A stretch of 9,722 bases of DNA from Mucilaginibacter sp. (GTDB taxonomy: Bacteria > Bacteroidota > Bacteroidia > Sphingobacteriales > Sphingobacteriaceae), in contig JACMRC010000351.1 in assembly GCA_014376655.1 (NCBI GenBank), positions 1-9,722 on the forward strand, given 5' to 3'. The notes below the pieces were generated by a model. It made no database searches. It saw nothing but the letters and a program-made list of their open reading frames with translations, and was not told the DNA's origin. This document shows positions 1 to 5,532 of this stretch, in pieces. How positions within the stretch are numbered: position 1 is the first letter of the stretch; each line of letters starts with the position of its first letter. Both the position numbers and the translations under genes were made by a program.

Positions 1-832
1 CGTTCATGGCCATACGGCCAAAAGTATCGCGGATATCTCTTGCAGACATTATCGGGTCAGGGTTACCATCAGGCCCTTCGGGGTTTACATAGATCAACCC
101 CCTCTGCACAGCAGCAAGCGGTTTCTCTAACTTCCGGGAGTGTACATCACCATCGGCATCATCGTCAGACACTAATACACCATGCCCTTCAACTACACCG
201 GGAGAGCCTTGCGCATAACGCAAATCGCCACCCAGCCAGGTTGTTTCTTCACCCCAATATACTGATTCATCCCGTTCCCAAACATCGGCACGGCCACCGG
301 CAAAGCCAAAGGTTTTAAAACCCATTGACTCCAAAGCCACGTTACCGGTAAGTATCATCAAATCGGCCCATGAAATACTACGCCCGTATTGTTGTTTAAT
401 TGGCCAAAGCAGTCTGCGGGCTTTATCTAAACTCACGTTATCGGGCCAACTGTTTAATGGTGCAAAACGTTGCATGCCTGCACCTGCGCCACCACGGCCA
501 TCGCCTACTCTATAAGTACCGGCACTGTGCCACGCCATGCGGATAAACAACCCGCCGTAATGGCCAAAATCTGCCGGCCACCAGTCCTGCGAATCGGTCA
601 TTAAGGCATTGAGGTCTTTTTTCAATGCTTCCAAGTCAAGGCTATTAAAAGCTTCGGCATAATCAAAGGCCTCACCCATTGGGTTTGATACCGATGAATT
701 TTGACGCAGGATACTCAACTTTAATTGATTTGGCCACCAGTTATGGTTACGGGTACCGCCACCGCCTGTATTATGTTTCATACTGCCGTTATGGAACGGG
801 CATTTGCTGATATCGTTTGAATCTCTTTCCAT
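1..832 (-). CDS. katG: Catalase-peroxidase KatG, N-terminal part (runs off the left edge)
   Basis: Bifunctional haem catalase-peroxidase that removes hydrogen peroxide; normally a cytoplasmic enzyme of about 730-750 residues, of which the first 277 are visible. I translated this directly from the minus strand. The distal haem pocket is intact: RMAWHSAGTYR gives Arg98, Trp101 and His102. GLIYVNPEGPDGNPDP carries Tyr248, the tyrosine of the family's Met-Tyr-Trp crosslink; the Met partner and the proximal His lie outside the window. The start at 832 (MERDSNDISKCPFHNG) matches the usual KatG opening with a CPFH segment before the WWP motif. No stop or frameshift occurs in the visible part. No Shine-Dalgarno sequence precedes the ATG, as is normal for Bacteroidetes. 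An OxyR-like palindromic region lies 77-111 nt upstream, so peroxide induction is likely (inferred). The preceding gene, HopJ-like, is on the same strand 192 nt away, so katG probably has its own promoter. Confidence 0.97.
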   Translation of the reverse strand, partial: MERDSNDISKCPFHNGSMKHNTGGGGTRNHNWWPNQLKLSILRQNSSVSNPMGEAFDYAEAFNSLDLEALKKDLNALMTDSQDWWPADFGHYGGLFIRMAWHSAGTYRVGDGRGGAGAGMQRFAPLNSWPDNVSLDKARRLLWPIKQQYGRSISWADLMILTGNVALESMGFKTFGFAGGRADVWERDESVYWGEETTWLGGDLRYAQGSPGVVEGHGVLVSDDDADGDVHSRKLEKPLAAVQRGLIYVNPEGPDGNPDPIMSARDIRDTFGRMAMN

Positions 833-877
833 AGTTATAAGTTTATGTTGAATTAGCACCTTGGTTTGTGCACATTA

Positions 878-909
878 TAAAATTAGGGTATTAGGGTGAA
901 CAATCCCAA
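878..909 (-). promoter_or_regulatory. Candidate katG promoter (Bacteroidetes type)
   Basis: Read on the minus strand, TAATTTTA (878-885) matches seven of eight positions of the Bacteroidetes -7 element TAnnTTTG. A TTG (907-909) lies 21 nt upstream, a suitable place for the -33 element. The -33 element touches the edge of the palindromic region at 909-943, the arrangement expected when an activator binds next to the promoter. The region is AT-rich, so chance matches are possible and the call is tentative. Confidence 0.3.
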
Positions 910-953
910 TCGATTAATTCTATATCGAATAGTTAAATACTATATCATTTAAC
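909..953 (-). promoter_or_regulatory. Candidate OxyR-like operator upstream of katG
   Basis: The core ATAGTTAAATACTAT (929-943) is a palindrome with perfect 5-bp arms. Another CTAT sits at 920-923 and a degenerate ATCG at 909-912, so four half-sites start at 909, 920, 929 and 940. The classical OxyR tetramer site is ATAG-N7-CTAT twice, separated by 7 nt; here the central gap is 5 nt and the outermost half-site is imperfect. CTATATC is also directly repeated at 920-926 and 940-946, exactly 20 bp apart, and GTTAAAT (932-938) forms an inverted repeat with ATTTAAC (947-953). The position before a peroxide-defence gene supports an OxyR-type role; the regulator itself is not in the window. Confidence 0.45.
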
Positions 954-997
954 AATAAGAAAAACCAACATTATATTGTAAAGAAATTGATTTTTTA

Positions 998-1024
998 GTT
1001 GACTTATAGATCACACAAGTTAAC
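998..1024 (-). other. Hairpin directly after the HopJ-family stop codon
   Basis: On the minus strand GTTAACTT (1017-1024) can pair with AAGTCAAC (998-1005), giving eight pairs including one G-U and an 11-nt loop. It begins immediately after the stop codon at 1025-1027. The transcript continues with TAAAAAATC rather than a run of U, so it is not a textbook intrinsic terminator, although it may stabilise or define the 3' end of the upstream transcript. Confidence 0.35.
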
Positions 1025-1366
1025 CTATTTAGCTATTAAGGCCTGTCCCTCAAAAACTATCCCCGGCCAGCCATGGGCCATAAATTGCCGTATATTTTGA
1101 TGATCTGCAGCATCGGGGGTATTTAGTACCGATTGATAATGTTCTGAAAACAAATACAGTGTATCTTCTGCACTCAGCTTATTTATTTGAGCGAAAGAAA
1201 AGACTTTAGCACTCCCCTGGTTTTGAGCTGTTGCATTATAGGCATCGCCGTTTTTAAAGGCTGTTGGGGTATGCTGATAGCTGGTTTCTATAAATTCAAT
1301 AACATCTTTAAATGCAATTGAGTTAGTCTTTAAATTGTTAAGCAGCGTAGTTATTTGGTCGTTCAT
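1025..1366 (-). CDS. HopJ-family small protein (PF08888-like), function unknown
   Basis: Encodes a 113-residue soluble protein without a signal peptide. It matches my memory of the HopJ type III effector family, with an N-terminal segment FKDVIEFIETSYQHTPTAF, a central NQGSAKVFSFAQINKLS and the C-terminal signature HQNIRQFMAHGWPGI. The family takes its name from a Pseudomonas syringae protein, but it is widespread in bacteria with no type III secretion, so the name should not be read as function; its biochemical role is unknown to me. I chose the ATG at 1366 (MNDQITTLL) because it gives the usual family length. A longer reading from 1441 would add 25 residues that overlap the upstream isomerase gene in another frame. 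It starts 20 nt after that gene's stop and is probably cotranscribed with it. Confidence 0.85.
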   Translation of the reverse strand: MNDQITTLLNNLKTNSIAFKDVIEFIETSYQHTPTAFKNGDAYNATAQNQGSAKVFSFAQINKLSAEDTLYLFSEHYQSVLNTPDAADHQNIRQFMAHGWPGIVFEGQALIAK

Positions 1367-1386
1367 TGTAAATAATATGTAATACG

Positions 1387-2052
1387 TTATTTTAAAGCCC
1401 GGGCGGCTTGCTTTGGGGTTAACAGGGTTAACTTCATCCATACAGCAGTATCGGGGTTACCGGCCTTATCTACCTTAACCACTGTTATTTTATCTATCAG
1501 ATCGATGCCCTTCACTATCTCGCCAAAAATGGTATAATGCTGATCAAGGAAGGGCGTGCCACCTACCGTTCGATATGCCTCGCGCTGGGCTTCTGTAAAG
1601 TGCAGCTTATACTTCTTTTCAATAGCATCCAGTTGTTCGTTTGTCCAGGTTTTACCATCCACAATATAAAACTGGGTGGTAAATGATGCTTCAGGCGGAT
1701 TAACATCGCGGCCCATAGCTACCACACCCCTGCGGTGATACAAAGCAGGCACAAACTCTGCGGCCAACCATTGCTGTTCGGATTTTAGGGTGTGGCCTTT
1801 TTCATATAAAGAATCGGGGTCGCCACCTTGTATTACAAAACCTTTAAGGATGCGGTTAAAGGTGGTCGCATTAAAATACTTGCTTTTTACAAGTTTGATA
1901 AAATTGTCGCGATGCTTTGGTGTTTCATCGTACAAACTTATGATGCATGCGCCTTGCGGTGTTTCTAATTTTACATACTGATTTTTTTGCTGGCCAAACG
2001 TAACCGAACCCAGGCATAATATTGTCGCTAAAACAAATAATGATCTTTTCAA
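1387..2052 (-). CDS. Secreted cyclophilin-type peptidyl-prolyl cis-trans isomerase
   Basis: Catalyses cis-trans isomerisation of X-Pro peptide bonds to aid folding, here probably in the periplasm. The 221-residue product begins with a Sec signal peptide (MKRSLFVLATILCLGSVTFG, then QQ). The cyclophilin domain fills the rest. FNRILKGFVIQGGDP (residues 65-79) holds the catalytic Arg67 and the conserved Phe72 and Gln75. TTQFYIVDGK (125-134) corresponds to the SQFFI motif. HYTIFGEIVKGIDLIDKI (172 on) matches the HTVFGRV segment with its active-site His. Compared with short bacterial cyclophilins, there is an insertion of about 35 residues between the TQFYI and HYTIFG motifs (about 135-169), which I believe is common in Bacteroidetes homologues. 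The HopJ-family gene follows 20 nt downstream. A divergent gene starts 205 nt upstream, so the promoter must lie in that gap. Confidence 0.93.
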   Translation of the reverse strand: MKRSLFVLATILCLGSVTFGQQKNQYVKLETPQGACIISLYDETPKHRDNFIKLVKSKYFNATTFNRILKGFVIQGGDPDSLYEKGHTLKSEQQWLAAEFVPALYHRRGVVAMGRDVNPPEASFTTQFYIVDGKTWTNEQLDAIEKKYKLHFTEAQREAYRTVGGTPFLDQHYTIFGEIVKGIDLIDKITVVKVDKAGNPDTAVWMKLTLLTPKQAARALK

Positions 2053-2089
2053 CTCGCGCTATTTTATCTGGCTAAATTAAATAAAAATG

Positions 2090-2118
2090 GGCAATAACGG
2101 TTACACAACATTATTGCC
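2090..2118. repeat. 8-bp inverted repeat between divergent genes
   Basis: GGCAATAA (2090-2097) and TTATTGCC (2111-2118) are perfect inverted copies separated by 13 nt. The element lies 38 nt before the isomerase start and about 140 nt before the plus-strand gene at 2258. It could be a dimeric regulator's operator or a hairpin in a 5' untranslated region; neither can be decided from the sequence. I found no convincing promoter motif pair elsewhere in this 205-nt gap. Confidence 0.4.
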
Positions 2119-2257
2119 GCATTCAATTAGTTACGGGCTATTTTACAGGAAATAATGTCGCATCATATCCCCACATCGTCTCCTTATTAACCGCTATCGT
2201 CTACTTTATTTTTTATCTGTCTAACATATTGGCATCTTGCGCTGTATTAAATAAGTT

Positions 2258-3499
2258 ATGAATAAAATACCCCGGTTTGTCATCCTGTCATTATTCCTCA
2301 TATTATGTGCTTTCCCGGCGTGGGCACAATTAAGTATCAGTGGTAAAATAACAAATGCTGCAAGTGGCAGGCCGGTTAGGCAGGCAAGCGTAAGCATTAA
2401 CAAAAAAGGTGTAGGTACAGCTACTAATGGGCAGGGCTTGTTTGCTTTAATTATACCTGCCGGTAATGTAAAGGATAGTCTTAAAATATCCTGCGTGGGT
2501 TATACCACCAAATACATCGCGATAGCAACTATAAAAAAAGGCGAAGAACTTAACGTTGTCCTAACAAAAAGCACTACCGAACTTGGTGAGGTAACAATAG
2601 CCTATTATGATGCTGATAATATCATACAAAAAGCTATAACCCGCATACCCGAGAATTACATCAACTACAGGCATATCTTGCGGGGGTTTTATCGTATGTA
2701 CACTTCCACAGACAGCATCCCCCTGCAACTATCCGAAACTGTGTTTGATGTTTATAATTTTGGTTATGGCGATACGCATGCTGATTTGTTTCGGCTGGTG
2801 AAAGCACGGAACGAGAAAAACGATCACGATTTTAACACGCTGGAGATTGGCCAAAGGCCTAACTCAATTTTTGAGCAGGACATTATTAACCACCTGCATG
2901 CCTGCGATTTTTTAAACGAAGAAGGGTTAAAAAAGCACCAGTTTACTGTAAACGGTGTAGTTGATTTTAAAGGTTACCAGGCATACGAAATTGAATTTAA
3001 AGAGAAGTACGGCGCTGTTGAAGGAACTTATCGCGGTAAGCTATATATTGATACTAAAACCTACGCCTTTATATATTTTGATTTTGGGCTAAGCCCGAAA
3101 GCATTAAGCGAGGTGGTGCCGGGTACCTTCATATATCGTTCGTTGATGCGTACAGGCGCCACAGAGGTTGGCTTGCAATTTGACCATACACAGGTAAGCT
3201 ACCAGGAAGTTGGTAATAAATGGGTATTATCTGGCGTAGAGGGGGATGATTCCCTATCTGTTAAAAATCCTCAGTTAAAGTATGATTATAAGGCCCAGGT
3301 TAAATACAATTACCAGATAACTGCTGTTGATCCCACCCAACAAGAATCATTTATAGCAAAAATAGGCCGTAACGACAACATCAACGCCTACAAAAGCAAT
3401 GGCGATGAAAAGTTTTGGAAAGATTATAACATTATCCTATCAGATTACGACGTGGAAGAAGTTTTTAAAAAGATAAAGGCCATCAATAAAATAAAGTGA
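2258..3499 (+). CDS. Secreted carboxypeptidase-regulatory-like domain protein
   Basis: Encodes a 413-residue exported protein of unknown function. Residues 1-23 form a Sec signal peptide ending AWA, followed by Gln24. Residues 26-105 form a carboxypeptidase D regulatory-like beta-sandwich (ISGKITNAASGRPVRQASV, then a GYTTKYI segment), the same module found at the N-terminus of SusC-type TonB-dependent receptors. Residues 115-413 are a mixed alpha/beta region with no beta-barrel signature, so this is not a TonB receptor. The C-terminal FWKDYNIILSDYDVEEVF resembles the ends of many Bacteroidetes envelope proteins annotated only as carboxypeptidase-like regulatory domain proteins. The protein probably sits in the periplasm or at the outer membrane. 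The start at 2258 directly yields a well-formed signal peptide. It is a monocistronic unit: the gene before it diverges and 657 noncoding nt follow. Confidence 0.85.
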   Translation: MNKIPRFVILSLFLILCAFPAWAQLSISGKITNAASGRPVRQASVSINKKGVGTATNGQGLFALIIPAGNVKDSLKISCVGYTTKYIAIATIKKGEELNVVLTKSTTELGEVTIAYYDADNIIQKAITRIPENYINYRHILRGFYRMYTSTDSIPLQLSETVFDVYNFGYGDTHADLFRLVKARNEKNDHDFNTLEIGQRPNSIFEQDIINHLHACDFLNEEGLKKHQFTVNGVVDFKGYQAYEIEFKEKYGAVEGTYRGKLYIDTKTYAFIYFDFGLSPKALSEVVPGTFIYRSLMRTGATEVGLQFDHTQVSYQEVGNKWVLSGVEGDDSLSVKNPQLKYDYKAQVKYNYQITAVDPTQQESFIAKIGRNDNINAYKSNGDEKFWKDYNIILSDYDVEEVFKKIKAINKIK

Positions 3500-3516
3500 G
3501 ATCGGGTGCAATTCAA

Positions 3517-3624
3517 ATTGTCGCTATTGTGGGCTATTTTATCAATTAATTGCCGTTCCTTAAAAGGAACGGGTAAGAGTAAATAGGAAACTAAGGGCTT
3601 TAGCCAAAACCTTTTAGCGACAAT
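3517..3624. repeat. Nested inverted repeat, possible REP/MITE-like element
   Basis: The outer arms are ATTGTCGCTA (3517-3526) and TAGCGACAAT (3615-3624), a perfect 10-bp inverted repeat. Inside them GGCTA (3532-3536) can pair with TAGCC (3601-3605). In the middle is a perfect 20-bp palindrome (3553-3572, arms CCGTTCCTT/AAGGAACGG). A shorter local hairpin GGCT-TT-AGCC (3596-3605) competes with the inner arm. The whole could fold as a branched structure in RNA or as a cruciform. It begins 18 nt after the stop of the secreted-protein gene. There is no U-run after the central hairpin, so it is a poor intrinsic terminator. It resembles short palindromic interspersed repeats of Bacteroidetes; copy number could not be checked. 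Confidence 0.5.
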
Positions 3625-3717
3625 ATGCCCTGACCCAATGATTGTATGTCACCATTTATCCGCGATATTTTTTGTATCTTGTCTAAATCTAACCGCCGGA
3701 TGTTAAACAGCGCACTT

Positions 3718-3760
3718 TTACGAATGTCAATTCGTAATATAAATTATATTATTTATATTA
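3718..3760. repeat. Two adjacent AT-rich hairpins
   Basis: The first is TTACGAAT (3718-3725) and ATTCGTAA (3730-3737) around the loop GTCA, an 8-bp perfect stem. The second is TAATATAAA (3735-3743) and TTTATATTA (3752-3760) around an 8-nt loop, a 9-bp perfect stem. They share three bases, 3735-3737, so they are mutually exclusive at their junction. The second is pure A/T and would melt easily. No U-run or gene end is associated with them. Confidence 0.45.
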
Positions 3761-3796
3761 TACACTTACAATCAGCGAGTTAAGCAAAATATCCGC

Positions 3797-3894
3797 TGTG
3801 ATATAGTGTGAATTCATGTGATAATGATGTGAATTCGCGTGATATAGTGCGATAATGATGTGAATCCGTGTGATATAGTGTGATAATGATGTGC
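3797..3894. repeat. Phased array of ten TGTGA-type boxes (31-bp higher-order period)
   Basis: Boxes start at 3797, 3807, 3817, 3828, 3838, 3848, 3859, 3869, 3879 and 3890. Seven are exactly TGTGA; the others are CGTGA (3838), TGCGA (3848) and TGTGC (3890). The spacing is 10, 10, 11 repeated three times, a 31-bp period that keeps every box on the same face of B-DNA. Three module types occur: a (TGTGATATAG), b (TGTGAATTCR) and c (TGTGATAATGA), in the order a-b-c, b-a-c, b-a-c. The two last 31-bp units are nearly identical, with 23 of 24 bases equal over the shared core. All boxes point the same way, so these are not CRP-type palindromes. There are no unique spacers, so this is not a CRISPR array. 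Confidence 0.9.
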
Positions 3895-3914
3895 AGTTTG
3901 ATACGCAAAACTGC
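3893..3914. repeat. Hairpin at the end of the TGTGA array
   Basis: GCAGTTT (3893-3899) and AAACTGC (3908-3914) form a perfect 7-bp stem with an 8-nt loop. It starts within the last, degenerate box of the array. No U-run follows on the plus strand, and on the minus strand the array itself follows, so an intrinsic terminator is unlikely. Confidence 0.4.
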
Positions 3915-3987
3915 CCTAAATGTAAAGTCTTAAAGGCGATTCCCCTGAAGTGAGATCCTAATCAATTTACGGTTTGACTTTTTCTTT

Positions 3988-3995
3988 TAACTTTG
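3988..3995 (+). promoter_or_regulatory. Candidate -7 promoter element for the aspartate kinase gene
   Basis: TAACTTTG is an exact match to the Bacteroidetes -7 consensus TAnnTTTG. A TTTA at 3966-3969 lies 18 nt upstream, near the expected -33 position, but is only a three-of-four match to TTTG. A TTTGAC at 3973-3978 is too close for this element. Transcription from here would give a leader of roughly 150 nt before the start codon at 4157. Confidence 0.4.
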
Positions 3996-4017
3996 CCAGT
4001 CTAATGGCGGCTTGTCT

Positions 4018-4041
4018 TTTTGATAAATAACCCTATCAAAA
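4018..4041 (+). other. Hairpin in the presumed aspartate kinase leader
   Basis: TTTTGATA (4018-4025) and TATCAAAA (4034-4041) form a perfect 8-bp, AT-rich stem with an 8-nt loop. It overlaps an eight-codon reading frame (4004-4030, MAACLFDK) that lacks the Thr, Ile, Lys or Met runs expected of an attenuation leader peptide. I see no lysine or SAM riboswitch core here. Confidence 0.3.
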
Positions 4042-4156
4042 CAATAGTGCAGCGTTTATTAACTGATATCTTAAAATATTTATTACCAGTGGCTAACACC
4101 TGTTCTGTAGTTTGTGGAACAATCTGTGCTGGCCCAAATCAATATAATTTTACTAA

Positions 4157-5527
4157 ATGCTAACTGTCGAAAAAATTGGCGGCACATCCATGGCCGCTTT
4201 AAAAGAAGTACTTTCAAACATCATCTTTTATAAAGAGGACCATATTTATAACCGGGTATTTGTGGTATCGGCCTTTTGGGGTGTTACCGACCTGTTATTG
4301 GAGAATAAGAAAACCGGCGCGCCGGGCGTTTATCATAAAATAGCCAAACATCAAAACTTTCATGGCAACCTGCATGACCTTACCCTTAAACTAAAGGAAA
4401 TAAACCGCCGTTACACCGGCCTTGGCTTAAATGTAGCTGCCGCTGATGAGTTTATTGAAAAACGCATTAACGACGCACAGCATTACTTGGAAAATTTTGC
4501 CAGTATATTAGCTTCGGGCTATGTAAGCCAGGATAGCATTTTACAAGCCGCACGAGAAATACTGGCTTCTATCGGCGAGAGTCACTCGGCATTTGTATTA
4601 ACCAATATCCTGCAAAGCAAGGGGCTTAATGCCACCTTTGTTGATCTGAGCGGTTTCCATGATACTAAACCATACACCATTGATCAACGCATAAGGAATA
4701 CTTTTAAAGAGATAGAACTGGCTAAAACCATTTGTATAGTTACCGGCTATACCAAAGGCACAGAGGGTATTATGCGCGAGTTTGACCGTGGTTACTCTGA
4801 AGTAACTTTTAGTAAAATAGCGGTAGAGTTAAAACCTACCGAAGCTATCATTCATAAAGAGTACCATTTATCATCTGCCGATCCGGGGATAGTTGGTATC
4901 GAAAATTGCATCCCGGTAGGTAATACCAATTATGATATTGCCGACCAACTGGCGGATGTTGGCATGGAAGCTATTCATCCAAAAGCATCTAAACCGCTGG
5001 AGATACATGGAATTAACCTGCGCATTAAAAACACCTTTGACCCGGCACACCCCGGCACTTTAATAACTACCAATTACATTTGCCCGCATAAACGGGTTGA
5101 AGTAATTACCGGTACAGATAAAGTGGTAATGATAGATGTTTTTGACCCACTGATGGTAGGCAACGCCGGATCTGACTTACAGATAATGCAAATCTTTGCC
5201 GATTTTAACTTAAGCTATATTTTTAAAGTAACCAGCGCCAACAGTATCTCTATACTGATATGGGAGAAGCATTTCAACAAAAAATTGGTTAAAGCTTTAG
5301 ATGCACACTTTGAAAAAACCACCGTCGAAAAAATGGCAATGGTTTGCTTGCTGGGCACTAATATGGATCAACCGGGTTTACTGGCTCGCTCAACCACTGC
5401 GTTAACCGATGCCGGCGTAAATATAAAAAGCGCGGGTGTTGCCCTACGCAAGGTCAACATCCAGTTTTTGGTAGCACGCGAGGATTTTAATGCGGCGGTA
5501 AAAGCTTTAAACAAGGCTTTGGCCTAA
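4157..5527 (+). CDS. Aspartate kinase, ectoine-cluster (Ask_Ect) subtype
   Basis: Phosphorylates L-aspartate with ATP to 4-phospho-aspartate, the first step to lysine, threonine, methionine and diaminopimelate. The 456-residue protein has the amino-acid-kinase fold at about 1-305 and two ACT-type regions at about 315-456. The ATP loop reads VEKIGGTSM (4-12), VSAFWGVTDLL (37-47) is the small-loop motif and GESHSAF (140-146) is conserved. The catalytic-core segment GYTKGTEGIMREFDRGYSEVTFSKIA (197-222) and IHKEYHLSSADP (232-243) replace the TDVDG-type sequence of LysC/ThrA. HPKASKPLEIHGINLRIKNTF and HPGTLI follow. This combination recalls the Ask_Ect subfamily of ectoine clusters. No ectA, ectB, ectC or other pathway gene is in the window. 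The protein is neither fused to a homoserine dehydrogenase nor truncated. The ATG at 4157 sits only three residues before the first motif. Confidence 0.9.
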   Translation: MLTVEKIGGTSMAALKEVLSNIIFYKEDHIYNRVFVVSAFWGVTDLLLENKKTGAPGVYHKIAKHQNFHGNLHDLTLKLKEINRRYTGLGLNVAAADEFIEKRINDAQHYLENFASILASGYVSQDSILQAAREILASIGESHSAFVLTNILQSKGLNATFVDLSGFHDTKPYTIDQRIRNTFKEIELAKTICIVTGYTKGTEGIMREFDRGYSEVTFSKIAVELKPTEAIIHKEYHLSSADPGIVGIENCIPVGNTNYDIADQLADVGMEAIHPKASKPLEIHGINLRIKNTFDPAHPGTLITTNYICPHKRVEVITGTDKVVMIDVFDPLMVGNAGSDLQIMQIFADFNLSYIFKVTSANSISILIWEKHFNKKLVKALDAHFEKTTVEKMAMVCLLGTNMDQPGLLARSTTALTDAGVNIKSAGVALRKVNIQFLVAREDFNAAVKALNKALA

Positions 5528-5532
5528 GGCAA

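Larger units (their letters stand above)
3500..4156. other. 657-nt noncoding region rich in repeats and hairpins
   Basis: No credible coding sequence was found on either strand. The region holds, in order, a nested inverted repeat (3517-3624), a stretch with nothing recognisable (3625-3717), two adjacent hairpins (3718-3760), a phased array of TGTGA-type boxes (3797-3894), a hairpin capping that array (3893-3914), a -7-like promoter element (3988-3995) and a hairpin in the presumed leader of the aspartate kinase gene (4018-4041). The only open frame across the array is on the minus strand, about 45 codons, lacks an ATG and encodes the repeat itself, so I do not call it. Confidence 0.8.

Noticed and set aside
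40..318. Plus-strand 92-codon open frame
   Set aside because: It is antisense to katG, which is clearly coding on the minus strand; its His- and Arg-rich translation resembles no protein family.
1367..1441. Longer N-terminus for the HopJ-family protein
   Set aside because: The 25 extra residues come from the out-of-frame end of the isomerase gene, and the family begins at MNDQ.
1790..2403. Open frames at 1790-1981 (plus) and 2221-2403 (minus)
   Set aside because: They are antisense to the isomerase and to the secreted-protein signal peptide region, both of which have convincing products.
3553..3572. Intrinsic terminator for the secreted-protein gene
   Set aside because: The palindrome is strong but no run of T follows on either strand; it is better described as the core of the nested inverted repeat.
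3655..3665. DnaA box-like TTATCCGCG
   Set aside because: It is a single imperfect match without a cluster of boxes or a dnaA/dnaN context, so it does not support an origin.
3797..3894. CRISPR array or CRP binding sites
   Set aside because: There are no unique spacers between the repeats, and the TGTGA boxes all point one way without TCACA partners.
3785..3915. Small minus-strand peptide encoded through the repeat array
   Set aside because: The frame is open for about 45 codons but has only a TTG start, no ribosome-binding context and a composition dictated by the repeat.
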